A stretch of DNA of 40,328 nucleotides from Saccoglossus kowalevskii (Eukaryota; Hemichordata; Enteropneusta; Harrimaniidae). Each line of letters begins with the position of its first letter. Position 1 is the stretch's first letter. Of the stretch, positions 22,161 to 34,250 are shown piece by piece. The notes below the pieces were generated by a model. The model had not been told where the DNA came from. It was given only the letters and a program-made list of their open reading frames with translations, and did not search any database. A program made the position numbers and the translations under genes. The stretch is from the NCBI RefSeq assembly GCF_000003605.2, contig NW_003125997.1, forward strand, positions 1-40,328, given 5' to 3'.

Positions 22161-22920
22161 GTACTCAACACAATGTGTACTGAAAACTACCATGGAAAAC
22201 ATTCGCCCAGGTAGTTCAGTATCCAACACAATGTGTACTGAAAAATACCATGGAAAGCATTGGCCCAGGTAGTTCAGTATCCTACACAATGTGTACTGAA
22301 AACTACCACGGAAAACATTTGCCCAGGTAGTTTAGTACCAAACACAATGTGTACTGAAAACTACCATGGAAAACATTAGCCCAGGTAGTTCAGTATCCAG
22401 CACAATGTGTACTGAAAACTACCATGGAAAACATTAGCCCAGGTAGTTCAGTACCCAACACAATGTGTACTGAAAAATACCATGGAAAACATTAGCCCAG
22501 GTAGTTCAGTACCCAACACAATGTGTACTGAAAAATACCACGGAAAACATTTGCCCAGGTAGTTTAGTACCAAACACAATGTGTACTGAAAACTACCATG
22601 GAAAACATTAGCCCAGGTAGTTCAGTATCCAACACAATGTGTACTGAAAACTACCATGGAAAACATTAGCCCAGGTAGTTCAGTACCCAACGCAATGTGT
22701 ACTGAAAACTACCATGGAAAACATTAGCCCAGGTAGTTCAGTACCCAACACAATGTGTACTGAAAAATACCATGGAAAACATTAGCCCAGGTAGTTCAGT
22801 ACCCAACACAATGTGTACTGAAAAATACCATGGAAAACATTAGCCCAGGTAGTTCAGTACCCAACACAATGTGTACTGAAAAATACCATGGAAAACATTA
22901 GCCCAGGTAGTTCAGTACCC
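22161..22920 (+). repeat. Y module plus consensus monomers
   Basis: TATCCTAC (22,278), CCACGG/ATTTGCCC, TATCCAGC, a second CCACGG and AACGCAATG (~22,689) are in the same order as at 7990-8640 and 11,486-12,136. The 3' consensus run from 22,741 begins the exact match to 17,521. Confidence 0.85.
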
Positions 22921-24440
22921 AACACAATGTGTACTAAAAAATACCATGAAAAACATTGGCCCAGGTTGTTTAGTACCCAACACAATGTGTACTGAAAAAT
23001 ACCATGGAAAACATTGGCCCAGGTAGTTCAGTACCCAACACAATGTGTACTTGAAAATACCATGGAAAATATTAGCCCAGGTTGTTTAGTACCCAACACA
23101 ATGTGTACTGAAATATACCATGGAAAATATTAGCCCAGGTAATTCAGCACCCAACACAATGTGTACTGAAAAATACCATGGAAAACATTAGCCGAGGTAC
23201 ATGTAGTTCAGAACCCAACACAATGTGTACTAAAAAATACAATGGAAAACATTGGCCCAGGTAGTTCATCACCCAACACAATGTGTACTGAAAAATACCA
23301 TGGAAAATATTGGCCCAGGTTGTTCAGTACCCAACACAATGTGTACTGAAATATACCATGGAAAACATTGGCCCAGGTTGTTCAAAACCCAACACAATGT
23401 GTACTGAAAAATACCATGGAAAACATTAACCGATGTAGTTCAGAACCCAACACAATGTGTACTGAAAATACCATGGAAAACATTGGCCCAGGTAGTTCAG
23501 TATCCAACACAATGTGTACTGAAAATACCACGGAAAACATTAGCCCAGGTAGTTCAGTACCCAACACAATGTGTACTGAAAACTACCATGGAAAACATTC
23601 GCCCAGGTATTTCAGTATCCAACACAATGTGTACTGAAAAATACCATGGAAAGCATTGGCTCAGGTAGTTCAGTATCCAACACAATGTGTACTGAAAAAT
23701 TCTATGAAAAACATTGGCCCAGGTCAGGTAGTTCAGAACCCAACACAATGTGTACTGAAAAATACCATGGAAAACATTAGCCCAGGTAGTTCAGAACCCA
23801 ACACAATGTGTACTGAAATATACCATGGAAAACATTGGCCCAGGTAGTTCAGTACCCAACACAATGTGTACTGTAAATTACCATGGAAAACATTGGCCCA
23901 TGTAGTTCAGTACCCAACACAATGTGTACTAAAAATGCCATGGAAAATATTGGCACAGATTGTTCAGTACCCAACACAATGTGTACTGAAAAATACCATG
24001 GAAAACATTGGCCCAGGTAGTTGAGAACCCAGCTCTATGTGTACTGAAAAGTACCATGGAAAGCATTGGCCCAGGTTGTTCAGTATTCAACACAATGTTT
24101 ACTGAAAAATACAATGGAAAACATTGGCCCATGTAGTTCAGTACCCAAAAATAATTTGTAGTAAAAATGCCCTGGAAAATATTGGCCCAGGTTGTTCGGT
24201 GCTCAACACAATGTGTACTGAAAAATACCATGAAAAACATTGACCCAGGTAGTTCAGAACCCAGCACAATGTGTACTGAAAAATACCATGAACAGCATTG
24301 GCCCAGGTAGCGCAGTATCCTTCACAATGTGTACTGACAAATACCATTGAAAACATTACCCCAGGTTGTTCAGTACTCAACACAATGTGTACTGAAAACT
24401 ACCATGGAAAACATTGGTCCAAGTAATTCAGAACCCAACA
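22921..24440 (+). repeat. T' and K modules
   Basis: The ACATGT marker is at 23,194, CAGGTCAGGT at 23,720, GTACTGTAAATTACC at 23,868 and AGCTCTATG at 24,031. Private changes include GGTAGTTGAGAACCC near 24,020 and TATCCTTCAC near 24,317. The segment ends with GGTCCAAGTAATTCAG and passes into TTAACCGATG of a T fragment at ~24,471. Confidence 0.85.
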
Positions 24441-25860
24441 CAATGTGTACTGAAAAATACCATGGAAAACATTAACCGATGTAGTTCAGAACCCAACACA
24501 ATGTGTACTGAAAAATACCATGGAAAACATTGGCCCAGGTAGTTCAGTATCCAACACAATGTGTACTGAAAAATACCACGGAAAACATTAGCCCAGGTAG
24601 TTCAGTACCCAACACAATGTGTACTGAAAACTACCATGGAAAACATTCGCCCAGGTATTTCAGTATCCAACACAATGTGTACTGAAAAATACCATGGAAA
24701 GCATTGGCCCATGTAGTTCAGTATTCAACACAATATGTACTGAAAACTACCATGGAAAACATTCGCCCAGGTAGTTCAGTATCCAACACAATGTGTACTG
24801 AAAAATACCATGGAAAACATTAGCCCAGGTAGTTCAGTACCCAACACAATGTGTACTAAAAAATACCATGGAAAACATTAGCCCAGGTAGTTCAGTATCC
24901 AACACAATGTGTACTGAAAAATACCATGGAAAACATTAGCTCAGGTAGTTCAGTACCCAACACAATGTGTACTGAAAAATACCATGGAAAACATTAGCCC
25001 AGGTAGTTCAGTACCCAACACAATGTGTACTGAAAAATACCATGAACAGCATTGGCCCAGGTAGCGCAGTACCCTTCACAATGTGTACTGACAAATACCA
25101 TTGAAAACATTACCCCAGGTTGTTCAGTACTCAACACAATGTGTACTAAAAAATACCATGGAAAACATTGGTCCAAGTTGTTCAGTACCCTTCACAATGT
25201 GTACTGACAAATACCATTGAAAACATTACCCCAGGTTGTTCAGTACTCAACACAATGTGTACTAAAAAATACCATGGAAAACATTGGTCCAAGTTGTTCA
25301 GTACCCTTCACAATGTGTACTGAAAATACCATTGAAAACATTACCCCAGGTTGTTCAGTACTCAACACAATGTGTACTGAAAACTACCATGGAAAACATT
25401 CGCCCAGGTAGTTCAGTATCCAACACAATGTGTACTGAAAAATACCATGGAAAGCATTGGCCCAGGTAGTTCAGTATCCTACACAATGTGTACTGAAAAC
25501 TACCACGGAAAACATTTGCCCAGGTAGTTTAGTACCAAACACAATGTGTACTGAAAACTACCATGGAAAACATTAGCCCAGGTAGTTCAGTATCCAGCAC
25601 AATGTGTACTGAAAACTACCATGGAAAACATTAGCCCAGGTAGTTCAGTACCCAACACAATGTGTACTGAAAAATACCATGGAAAACATTAGCCCGGGTA
25701 TTTCAGTATCTAACACAATGTGTACTGAAAACTACCATGGAAAACATTAGCCCAGGTAGTTCAGTACCCAACACAATGTGTACTGAAAAATATCATGGAA
25801 AACATTAGCCCAGGTAGTTCAGTACCCAACACAATGTGTACTAAAAAATACCATGGAAAA
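24441..25860 (+). repeat. T/S chimera, ACCCTTC dimers and Y monomers
   Basis: The segment 24,467-~25,060 copies 3425-~4020, including the recombinant TATTCAACACAATATG junction (24,723 onward). At ~25,043 an S monomer turns into GAACAGCATTGG within CCATG. CCCTTC dimers follow at 25,072, 25,188 and 25,304, then Y monomers (TATCCTAC 25,475) to ~25,690. A few consensus-like monomers follow, with GCCCGGG near 25,694 and AATATCATGG near 25,788. Confidence 0.82.
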
Positions 25861-26240
25861 CATTGGCCCAGGTAGTTCAGTATCCTACACAATGTGTACT
25901 AAAAATGCCATGGAAAATATTGGCACAGGTTGTTCGGTACCCAACACAATATGTACTGAAAAATACCATGGAAAACATTGGCCCAGGTAGTTCAGAACCC
26001 AGCACAATGTGTACTGAAAAATACCATGGAAAGCATTGGCCCAGGTTGTTCAGTACTCAACACAAAGTTTACTGAAAAATACAATGGAAAACATTGGCCC
26101 AGGTAGTTCAGTACCCAAAAATAATGTGTAGTAAATATGCCATGGAAAATATTGTCCCAGGTTGTTCGGTGCTCAACACAATGTGTACTGAAAAATACCA
26201 TGGAAAGCATTGGCCCAGGTAGTTAAGAACCCAACACAAT
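25861..26240 (+). repeat. B module, partial
   Basis: The order is ACTAAAAATGCC, GGCACAGGTTG, TTCGGTACCC with ACAATATG, AACCCAGC, ACAAAGTTT (26,064), CAAAAATAATG with GTAAATATGCC, ATTGTCCC, TTCGGTGCTC, and then AAAGCATTGG instead of the usual AAAACATTGACCC. Confidence 0.82.
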
Positions 26241-26288
26241 GTGTACTGAAAAATACCATGGAAAACATTGGCCCAGGTAGTTCAGTAT

Positions 26289-26926
26289 CCTACACAATGT
26301 GTACTGAAAACTACCACGGAAAACATTCGCCCAGGTAGTTCAGTACCCAACACAATGTGTACTGAAAAATACCATGGAAAACATTTGCCCATGTAGTTCA
26401 GTATCCAACACAATGTGTACTGAAAAATACCATGGAAAGCATTGGCCCAGGTAGTTCAGTATCCTACACAATGTGTACTGAAAACTACCACGGAAAACAT
26501 TTGCCCAGGTAGTTCAGTATCCAACACAATGTGTACTGAAAAATACCATGGAAAGCATTGGCCCAGGTAGTTCAGTATCCTACACAATGTGTACTGAAAA
26601 CTACCACGGAAAACATTCGCCCAGGTAGTTCAGTACCCAACACAATGTGTACTGAAAAATACCATGGAAAACATTTGCCCATGTAGTTCAGTATCCAACA
26701 CAATGTGTACTGAAAAATACCATGGAAAGCATTGGCCCAGGTAGTTCAGTATCCTACACAATGTGTACTGAAAACTACCACGGAAAACATTCGCCCAGGT
26801 AGTTCAGTACCCAACACAATGTGTACTGAAAAATACCATGGAAAACATTTGCCCATGTAGTTCAGTATCCAACACAATGTGTACTGAAAAATACCATGGA
26901 AAGCATTGGCCCAGGTAGTTCAGTAT
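26289..26926 (+). repeat. Recent 174-bp trimer array
   Basis: CCTACAC landmarks at 26,289, 26,463, 26,579, 26,753 and 26,927 give steps of 174, 116, 174 and 174 bp. Each 174-bp unit is three monomers: CCACGG with ATTCGCCCAGG, CCATGG with ATTTGCCCATG, and AAAGCATTGG. The 116-bp step is a unit that lost one monomer. The full units look identical, so the expansion is young. Confidence 0.88.
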
Positions 26927-27310
26927 CCTACACAATGTGTACTGAAAACTACCACGGAAAACATTTGCCCAGGTAGTTTAGTACCAAACACAATGTGTAC
27001 TGAAAACTACCATGGAAAACATTATCCCAGGTAGTTCAGTATCCAACACAATGTGTACTGAAAACTACCATGGAAAACATTAGCCCAGGTGGTTCAGTAC
27101 CCAACACAATGTGTACTGAAAAATACCATGGAAAACATTAGCCCAGGTAGTTCAGTACCCAACACAATGTGTACTGAAAAATACCACGGAAAACATTTGC
27201 CCAGGTAGTTTAGTACCAAACACAATGTGTACTGAAAACTACCATGGAAAACATTAGCCCAGGTAGTTCAGTATCCAACACAATGTGTACTGAAAACTAC
27301 CATGGAAAAC
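26927..27310 (+). repeat. Y module, partial
   Basis: The order is CCACGG/ATTTGCCC, TAGTACCAAAC, ATTATCCCAGG (private, ~27,024), GGTGGTTCAG (~27,090), a second CCACGG, and consensus monomers. Nothing else is visible. Confidence 0.8.
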
Positions 27311-27852
27311 ATTAGCCCAGGTAGTTCAGTACCCAACACAATGTGTACTGAAAAATACCATGGAAAACATTAGCCCACGTAGTTCAGTACCCAACACAAT
27401 GTGTACTAAAAAATACCATGAAAAACATTGGCCCAGGTTGTTTAGTACCCAACACAATGTGTACTGAAAAATACCATGGAAAACATTGGCCCAGGTAGTT
27501 CAGTACCCAACACAATGTGTACTGGAAAATACCATGGAAAACATTGGCCCAGGTAGTTCAGTACCCAACACAATGTGTACTGAAAAATACCATGGAAAAC
27601 ATTAGCCCAGGTAGTTCAGTACCCAACACAATGTGTACTGAAAAATACCATGGAAAACATTAGCCCACGTAGTTCAGTACCCAACACAATGTGTACTAAA
27701 AAATACCATGAAAAACATTGGCCCAGGTTGTTTAGTACCCAACACAATGTGTACTGAAAAATACCATGGAAAACATTGGCCCAGGTAGTTCAGTACCCAA
27801 CACAATGTGTACTGGAAAATACCATGGAAAACATTGGCCCAGGTAGTTCAGT
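27311..27852 (+). repeat. 5-mer (290-bp) tandem duplication
   Basis: Positions 27,311-27,562 and 27,601-27,852 match at an offset of 290 bp, including the private AGCCCACGTAG variant at 27,371 and 27,661. The match ends where the first copy reads TCAGTACCC and the second TCAGTATCC leading into a B module. Confidence 0.88.
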
Positions 27853-28625
27853 ATCCAACACAATGTGTACTAAAAATGCCATGGAAAATATTGGCGCAGG
27901 TTGTTCGGTACCCAACACAATGTGTACTGAAAAATACCATGGAAAACATTGGCCCAGGTAGTTCAGAACCCAGCACAATGTGTACTGAAAAATACCATGG
28001 AAAGCATTGGCCCAGGTTGTTCAGTACTCAACACAAAGTTTACTGAAAAATACAATGGAAAACATTGGCCCAGGTAGTTCAGTACCCAAAAAAAATGTGT
28101 AGTAAAAATGCCATGGAAAATATTGTCCCAGGTTGTTCGGTGCTCAACACAATGTGTACTGAAAAATACCATGGAAAACATTAACCCAGGTAGTTCAGAA
28201 CCCACCACAATGTGTACTGAAAAATACCATGGAAAACATTGGTCCAGGTTGTTCAGTACCCAATACAATGTGTACTGAAAAATACAATGGAAAACATTGG
28301 CCCAGGTAGTTCAGTACCCAACACAATGTGTACTGAAAATACCATGGAAAACATTGGCCCAGGTAGCGCAGTACCCTTCACAATGTGTACTGACAAATAC
28401 CATTGAAAACATTAGCCCAGGTAGTTCAGAACCCAGCACAAAGTGTACTAAAAACTACCATGGAAAACATTGGTCCAGGTAGTTCAGTACGCAACACAAT
28501 GTGTACTGAAAATACCATGGAAAACATTGGTCCAAGTTGTTCAGTACTCAACACAATGTGTACTGAAAACTACCATGGAAAACATTGGTCCAAGTTGTTC
28601 AGTACCCAACACAATGTGTACTAAA
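27853..28625 (+). repeat. B module and mixed monomers
   Basis: B landmarks are ACTAAAAATGCC, GGCGCAGGTTG (private CpG variant), ACAAAGTTT (28,035) and an AAAAAAAATGTGTAG variant near 28,086, with TTCGGTGCTC at its end. Positions 28,190-28,625 mix AACCCACC, GGTCCAGGTTG, TAGCGCAG, ACCCTTC, a private AGCACAAAGTGTAC monomer and GGTCCAAGTTG, in an order not seen elsewhere in the window. Confidence 0.8.
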
Positions 28626-29690
28626 AATGCCATGGAAAATATTGGCACAGATTGTTCAGTACCCAACACAATGTGTACTGAAAAATACCATGGAAAACAT
28701 TGGCCCAGGTAGTTCAGAACCCAGCTCTATGTGTACTGAAAAGTACCATGGAAAGCATTGGCCCAGGTTGTTCAGTATTCAACACAATGTTTACTGAAAA
28801 ATACAATGGAAAACATTGGCCCATGTAGTTCAGTACCCAAAAATAATTTGTAGTAAAAATGCCCTGGAAAATATTGGCCCAGGTTGTTCGGTGCTCAACA
28901 CAATGTGTACTGAAAAATACCATGAAAAACATTGACCCAGGTAGTTCAGAACCCAACACAATGTGTACTGAAAAATACCATGGAAAACATTGACCCAGGT
29001 AGTTCAGAACCCAGCACAATGTGTACTGAAAAATACCATGAACAGCATTGGCCCAGGTAGCGCAGTACCCTTCACAATGTGTACTGACAAATACCATTGA
29101 AAACATTACCCCAGGTTGTTCAGTACTCAACACAATGTGTACTAAAAAATACCATGGAAAACATTGGTCCAAGTTGTTCAGTACCCTTCACAATGTGTAC
29201 TAACAAATACCATTGAAAACATTACCCCAGGTTGTTCAGTACTCAACACAATGTGTACTGAAAAATACCATGGAAAACATTAGCCCAGGTAGTTTAGTAC
29301 CAAACACAATATGTACTGAAAACTACCATGGAAAACATTCGCCCAGGTAGTTCAGTATCCAACACAATGTGTACTGAAAAATACCATGGAAAACATTAGC
29401 CCAGGTAGTTCAGTACCCAACACAATGTGTACTAAAAAATACCATGAAAAATATTGGCCCAGGTTGTTTAGTACCCAACAAAATATGTACTGAAAACTAC
29501 CATGGAAAACATTCGCCCAGGTAGTTCAGTATCCAACACAATGTGTACTGAAAAATACCATGGAAAACATTAGCCCAGGTAGTTCAGTACCCAACACAAT
29601 GTGTACTAAAAAATACCATGAAAAATATTGGCCCAGGTTGTTTAGTACCCAACAAAATGTGTACTGAAAACTACCATAGAAAACATTAGC
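28626..29690 (+). repeat. K module (5' end missing) and S tract
   Basis: K is entered at ACTAAAAATGCC/GGCACAGATTG without the GTACTGTAAATTACC monomer (AGCTCTATG 28,723). It carries an extra monomer near 28,950-29,000 and ends in two ACCCTTC monomers, the second followed by ACTAACAAATACC. The S tract contains a trimer: AACAAAATATG (~29,478) and AACAAAATGTG (~29,652) lie about 174 bp apart. The 152-codon minus-strand open frame at 28,714-29,172 is a monomer product, not a gene. Confidence 0.82.
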
Positions 29691-30590
29691 CCAGGTAGTT
29701 CAGTACCTAACACAATGTGTACTAAAAATAGCGTGGAAAACATTAGCCCAGGTTGTTCAGTACCCATTACAATGTGTACTGAAATATACCATGGAAAATA
29801 TTAGCCCAGGTAATTCAGCACCCAACACAATGTGTACTGAAAAATACCATGGAAAACATTAGACGAGGTACATGTAGTTCAGAACCCAACACAATGTGTA
29901 CTAAAAAATACAATGGAAAACATTGGCCCAGGTAGTTCATCACCCAACACAATGTGTACTGAAAAATACCATGGAAAATATTGGCCCAGGTTGTTCAGTA
30001 CCCAACACAATGTGTACTGAAATATACCATGGAAAACATTGGCCCAGGTTGTTCAAAACCCAACACAATGTGTACTGAAAAATACCATGGAAAACATTAA
30101 CCGATGTAGTTCAGAACCCAACACAATGTGTACTGAAAAATACCATGGAAAACATTGGCCCAGGTAGTTCAGTATCCAACACAATGTGTACTGAAAAATA
30201 CCACGGAAAACATTAGCCCAGGTAGTTCAGTACCCAACACAATGTGTACTAAAAACTACCATGGAAAACATTCGCCCAGGTATTTCAGTATCCAACACAA
30301 TGTGTACTGAAAAATACCATGGAAAGCATTGGCCCATGTAGTTCAGTATTCAACACAATGTGTACTGAAAAATAGCATGGAAAGCATTGACCCAGGTAGT
30401 TCAGTATCCAACATAATGTGTACTGAAAAATTCTATGAAAAACATTGGCCCAGGTAGTTCAGAACCCAACACAATGTGTACTGAAAAATACCATGGAAAA
30501 CATTAGCCCAGGTAGTTCAGAACCCAACACAATGTGTACTGAAATATACCATGGAAAACATTGGCCCAGGTAGTTCAGTACCCAACACAA
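29671..30590 (+). repeat. T module, right-hand clade
   Basis: The order begins CCATAGAAAAC, TCAGTACCTAAC, TAGCGTGG, CCCATTACAATG and TAATTCAGCACCC, then an AGACGAGGTACATGTAG form of the marker (29,865). The GTACTAAAAACTACC and GCATTGACCC variants are shared with the copies at 32.5 and 34.3 kb but absent from those at 3.2, 9.0, 9.9 and 18.0 kb. The segment 29,671-~30,510 copies 32,343-~33,182 (offset 2672). Confidence 0.85.
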
Positions 30591-31850
30591 TGTGTACTGT
30601 AAATTACCATGGAAAACATTGGCCCATGTAGTTCAGTACCCAACACAATGTGTACTAAAAATGCCATGGAAAATATTGGCACAGATTGTTCAGTACCCAA
30701 CACAATGTGTACTGAAAAATACAATGGAAAACATTGGCCCAGGTAGTTCAGAACCCAGCTCTATGTGTACTGAAAAGTACCATGGAAAGCATTGGCCCAG
30801 GTTGTTCAGTATTCAACACAATGTTTACTGAAAAATACAATGGAAAACATTGGCCCATGTAGTTCAGTACCCAAAAATAATTTGTAGTAAAAATGCCCTG
30901 GAAAATATTGGCCCAGGTTGTTCGGTGCTCAACACAATGTGTACTGAAAAATACCATGAAAAACATTGACCCAGGTAGTTCAGCACCCAGCACAATGTGT
31001 ACTGAAAAATACCATGAAAAACATTGGCCCAGGTAGTTCAGTACCCAACACAATGTGTACTGACAAATACCATTGAAAACATTACCCCAGGTTGTTCAGT
31101 ACTCAACACAATGTGTACTAAAAAATACCATGGAAAACATTGGTCCAAGTTGTTCAGTACCCTTCACAATGTGTACTGACAAATACCATTGAAAACATTA
31201 CCCCAGGTTGTTCAGTACTCAACACAATGTGTACTGAAAAATACCATGGAAAACATTAGCCCAGGTAGTTTAGTACCAAACACAATATGTACTGAAAACT
31301 ACCATGGAAAACATTCGCCCAGGTAGTTCAGTATCCAACACAATGTGTACTGAAAAATACCATGGAAAACATTAGCCCAGGTAGTTCAGTACCCAACACA
31401 ATGTGTACTAAAAAATACCATGGAAAACATTAGCCCAGGTAGTTCAGTATCCAACACAATGTGTACTGAAAAATACCATGGAAAACATTAGCCCAGGTAG
31501 TTCAGTACCCAACACAATGTGTACTGAAAAATACCATGGAAAACATTAGCCCAGGTAGTTCAGTACCCAACACAATGTGTACTGAAAAATACCATGGAAA
31601 ACATTAGCCCAGGTAGTTCAGTACCCAACACAATGTGTACTGAAAACTAACATGGAAAACATTAGCCCAGGTATTTTAGTACCAAACACAATGTGTACTG
31701 AAAACTACCATGGAAAACATTAGCCCAGGTAGTTCAGTACCCAAAACAATGTGTACTGAAAAATACCATGGAAAACATTAGCCCAGGTAGTTCAGTACCC
31801 AACACAATGTGTACTAAAAAATACCATGAAAAACATTGGCCCAGGTTGTT
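30591..31850 (+). repeat. K module and S tract
   Basis: K landmarks are at 30,594 and 30,757. The GAACAGC/TAGCGCAG monomers are replaced by consensus-like ones near 31,010-31,060, so this K copy was patched. Two ACCCTTC-type steps follow, then an S tract with AAACTAACATGG (~31,645), GTATTTTAGTACC and CCCAAAACAATG private variants. Confidence 0.82.
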
Positions 31851-32342
31851 TAGTTCCCAACACAATGTGTACTGAAATATACCATGGAAAACATTGGCCC
31901 AGGTTGTTCAAAACCCAACACAATGTGTACTGAAAAATACCATGTAAAACATTGGTCCAGGTAGTTCAGTATCCAACACAATGTGTTCTGAAAACTGCCA
32001 CGGAAAACATTAGCCCAGGTAGTTCAGTACCCAACACAATGTGTACTGAAAACTACCATGGAAAACATTCGCCCAGATATTTCAGTATCCAACACAATGT
32101 GTACTGAAAACTACCATGGAAAACATTGGCCCAGGTAGTTCAGTATCTAACACAATGTATACTGAAAACTACCATGGAAAACATTAGCCCAGGTAGTTCA
32201 GTACCCAACACAATGTGTACTGAAAAATACCATGAAAAACATTAGCCCAGGTAGTTCAGAACCCAATACAATGTGTACTGAAAAATACCATGGGAAACAT
32301 TGGCCAAGGTAGTTCAGTATCCAACACAACGTGAACTGAAAA
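31851..32342 (+). repeat. Mixed tract resembling the window's left edge
   Basis: TCAAAACCC, CCATGTAAAACATTGG and TGTGTTCTG (near 31,985) are in the same order as positions 1-130. Single-copy variants follow: AACTGCCACGG, GCCCAGATATTTCAG, ACAATGTATACTG, CCATGGGAAAC and CAACGTGAACTG. This is the most individually diverged short stretch outside the Z domain. Confidence 0.75.
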
Positions 32343-34250
32343 CTACCATAGAAAACATTAGCCCAGGTAGTTCAGTACCTAACACAATGTGTACTAAAAA
32401 TAGCGTGGAAAACATTAGCCCAGGTTGTTCAGTACCCATTACAATGTGTACTGAAATATACCATGGAAAATATTAGCCCAGGTAATTCAGCACCCAACAC
32501 AATGTGTACTGAAAAATACCATGGAAAACATTAGCCGAGGTACATGTAGTTCAGAACCCAACACAATGTGTACTAAAAAATACAATGGAAAACATTGGCC
32601 CAGGTAGTTCATCACCCAACACAATGTGTACTGAAAAATACCATGGAAAATATTGGCCCAGGTTGTTCAGTACCCAACACAATGTGTACTGAAATATACC
32701 ATGGAAAACATTGGCCCAGGTTGTTCAAAACCCAACACAATGTGTACTGAAAAATACCATGGAAAACATTAACCGATGTAGTTCAGAACCCAACACAATG
32801 TGTACTGAAAAATACCATGGAAAACATTGGCCCAGGTAGTTCAGTATCCAACACAATGTGTACTGAAAAATACCACGGAAAACATTAGCCCAGGTAGTTC
32901 AGTACCCAACACAATGTGTACTAAAAACTACCATGGAAAACATTCGCCCAGGTATTTCAGTATCCAACACAATGTGTACTGAAAAATACCATGGAAAGCA
33001 TTGGCCCATGTAGTTCAGTATTCAACACAATGTGTACTGAAAAATAGCATGGAAAGCATTGACCCAGGTAGTTCAGTATCCAACATAATGTGTACTGAAA
33101 AATTCTATGAAAAACATTGGCCCAGGTAGTTCAGAACCCAACACAATGTGTACTGAAAAATACCATGGAAAACATTAGCCCAGGTAGTTCAGTATCCAAC
33201 ACAATGTGTACTGAAAAATACCACGGAAAACATTAGCCCAGGTAGTTCAGTACCCAACACAATGTGTACTGAAAACTACCATGGAAAACATTCGCCCAGG
33301 TATTTCAGTATCCAACACAATGTGTACTGAAAAATACCATGGAAAGCATTGGCCCAGGTAGTTCAGTATCCAACACAATGTGTACTGAAAAATTCTATGA
33401 AAAACATTGGCCCAGGTCAGGTAGTTCAGAACCCAACACAATGTGTACTGAAAAATACCATGGAAAACATTAGCCCAGGTAGTTCAGAACCCAACACAAT
33501 GTGTACTGAAATATACCATGGAAAACATTGGCCCAGGTAGTTCAGTACCCAACACAATGTGTACTGTAAATTACCATGGAAAACATTGGCCCATGTAGTT
33601 CAGTACCCAACACAATGTGTACTAAAAATGCCATGGAAAATATTGGCACAGATTGTTCAGTACCCAACACAATGTGTACTGAAAAATACCATGGAAAACA
33701 TTGGCCCAGGTAGTTCAGAACCCAGCTCTATGTGTACTGAAAAGTACCATGGAAAGCATTGGCCCAGGTTGTTCAGTATTCAACACAATGTTTACTGAAA
33801 AATACAATGGAAAACATTGGCCCATGTAGTTCAGTACCCAAAAATAATTTGTAGTAAAAATGCCCTGGAAAATATTGGCCCAGGTAGTTAAGAACCCAGC
33901 ACAATGTGTACTGAAAAATACCATGAAAAACATTGACCCAGGTAGTTCAGAACCCAGCACAATGTGTACTGAAAAATACCATGGAAAACATTACCCCAGG
34001 TTGTTCAGTACTCAACACAATGTGTACTGAAAACTACCATGGAAAACATTGGTCCAAGTTGTTCAGTATTCAACACAATGTTTACTGAAAAATACAATGG
34101 AAAACATTGGCCCATGTAGTTCAGTACCCAAAAATAATTTGTAGTAAAAATGCCCTGGAAAATATTGGCCCAGGTTGTTCGGTGCTCAACACAATGTGTA
34201 CTGAAAATACCATGGAAAACATTGACCCAGGTAGTTAAGAACCCAGCACA
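32343..34250 (+). repeat. T, T' and K modules with a K fragment
   Basis: T (ACATGT 32,537), then T' (CAGGTCAGGT 33,413), then K (33,561; AGCTCTATG 33,724). The K copy has GGTAGTTAAGAACCC where others have GGTTGTTCGGTGCTC (~33,890). At ~34,060-34,070 GGTCCAAGTTGTTCAGTA joins TTCAACACAATGTTTACTG, a jump backwards within K that re-enters the CAAAAATAATTTG/GCCCTGG/TTCGGTGCTC series. Confidence 0.82.
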
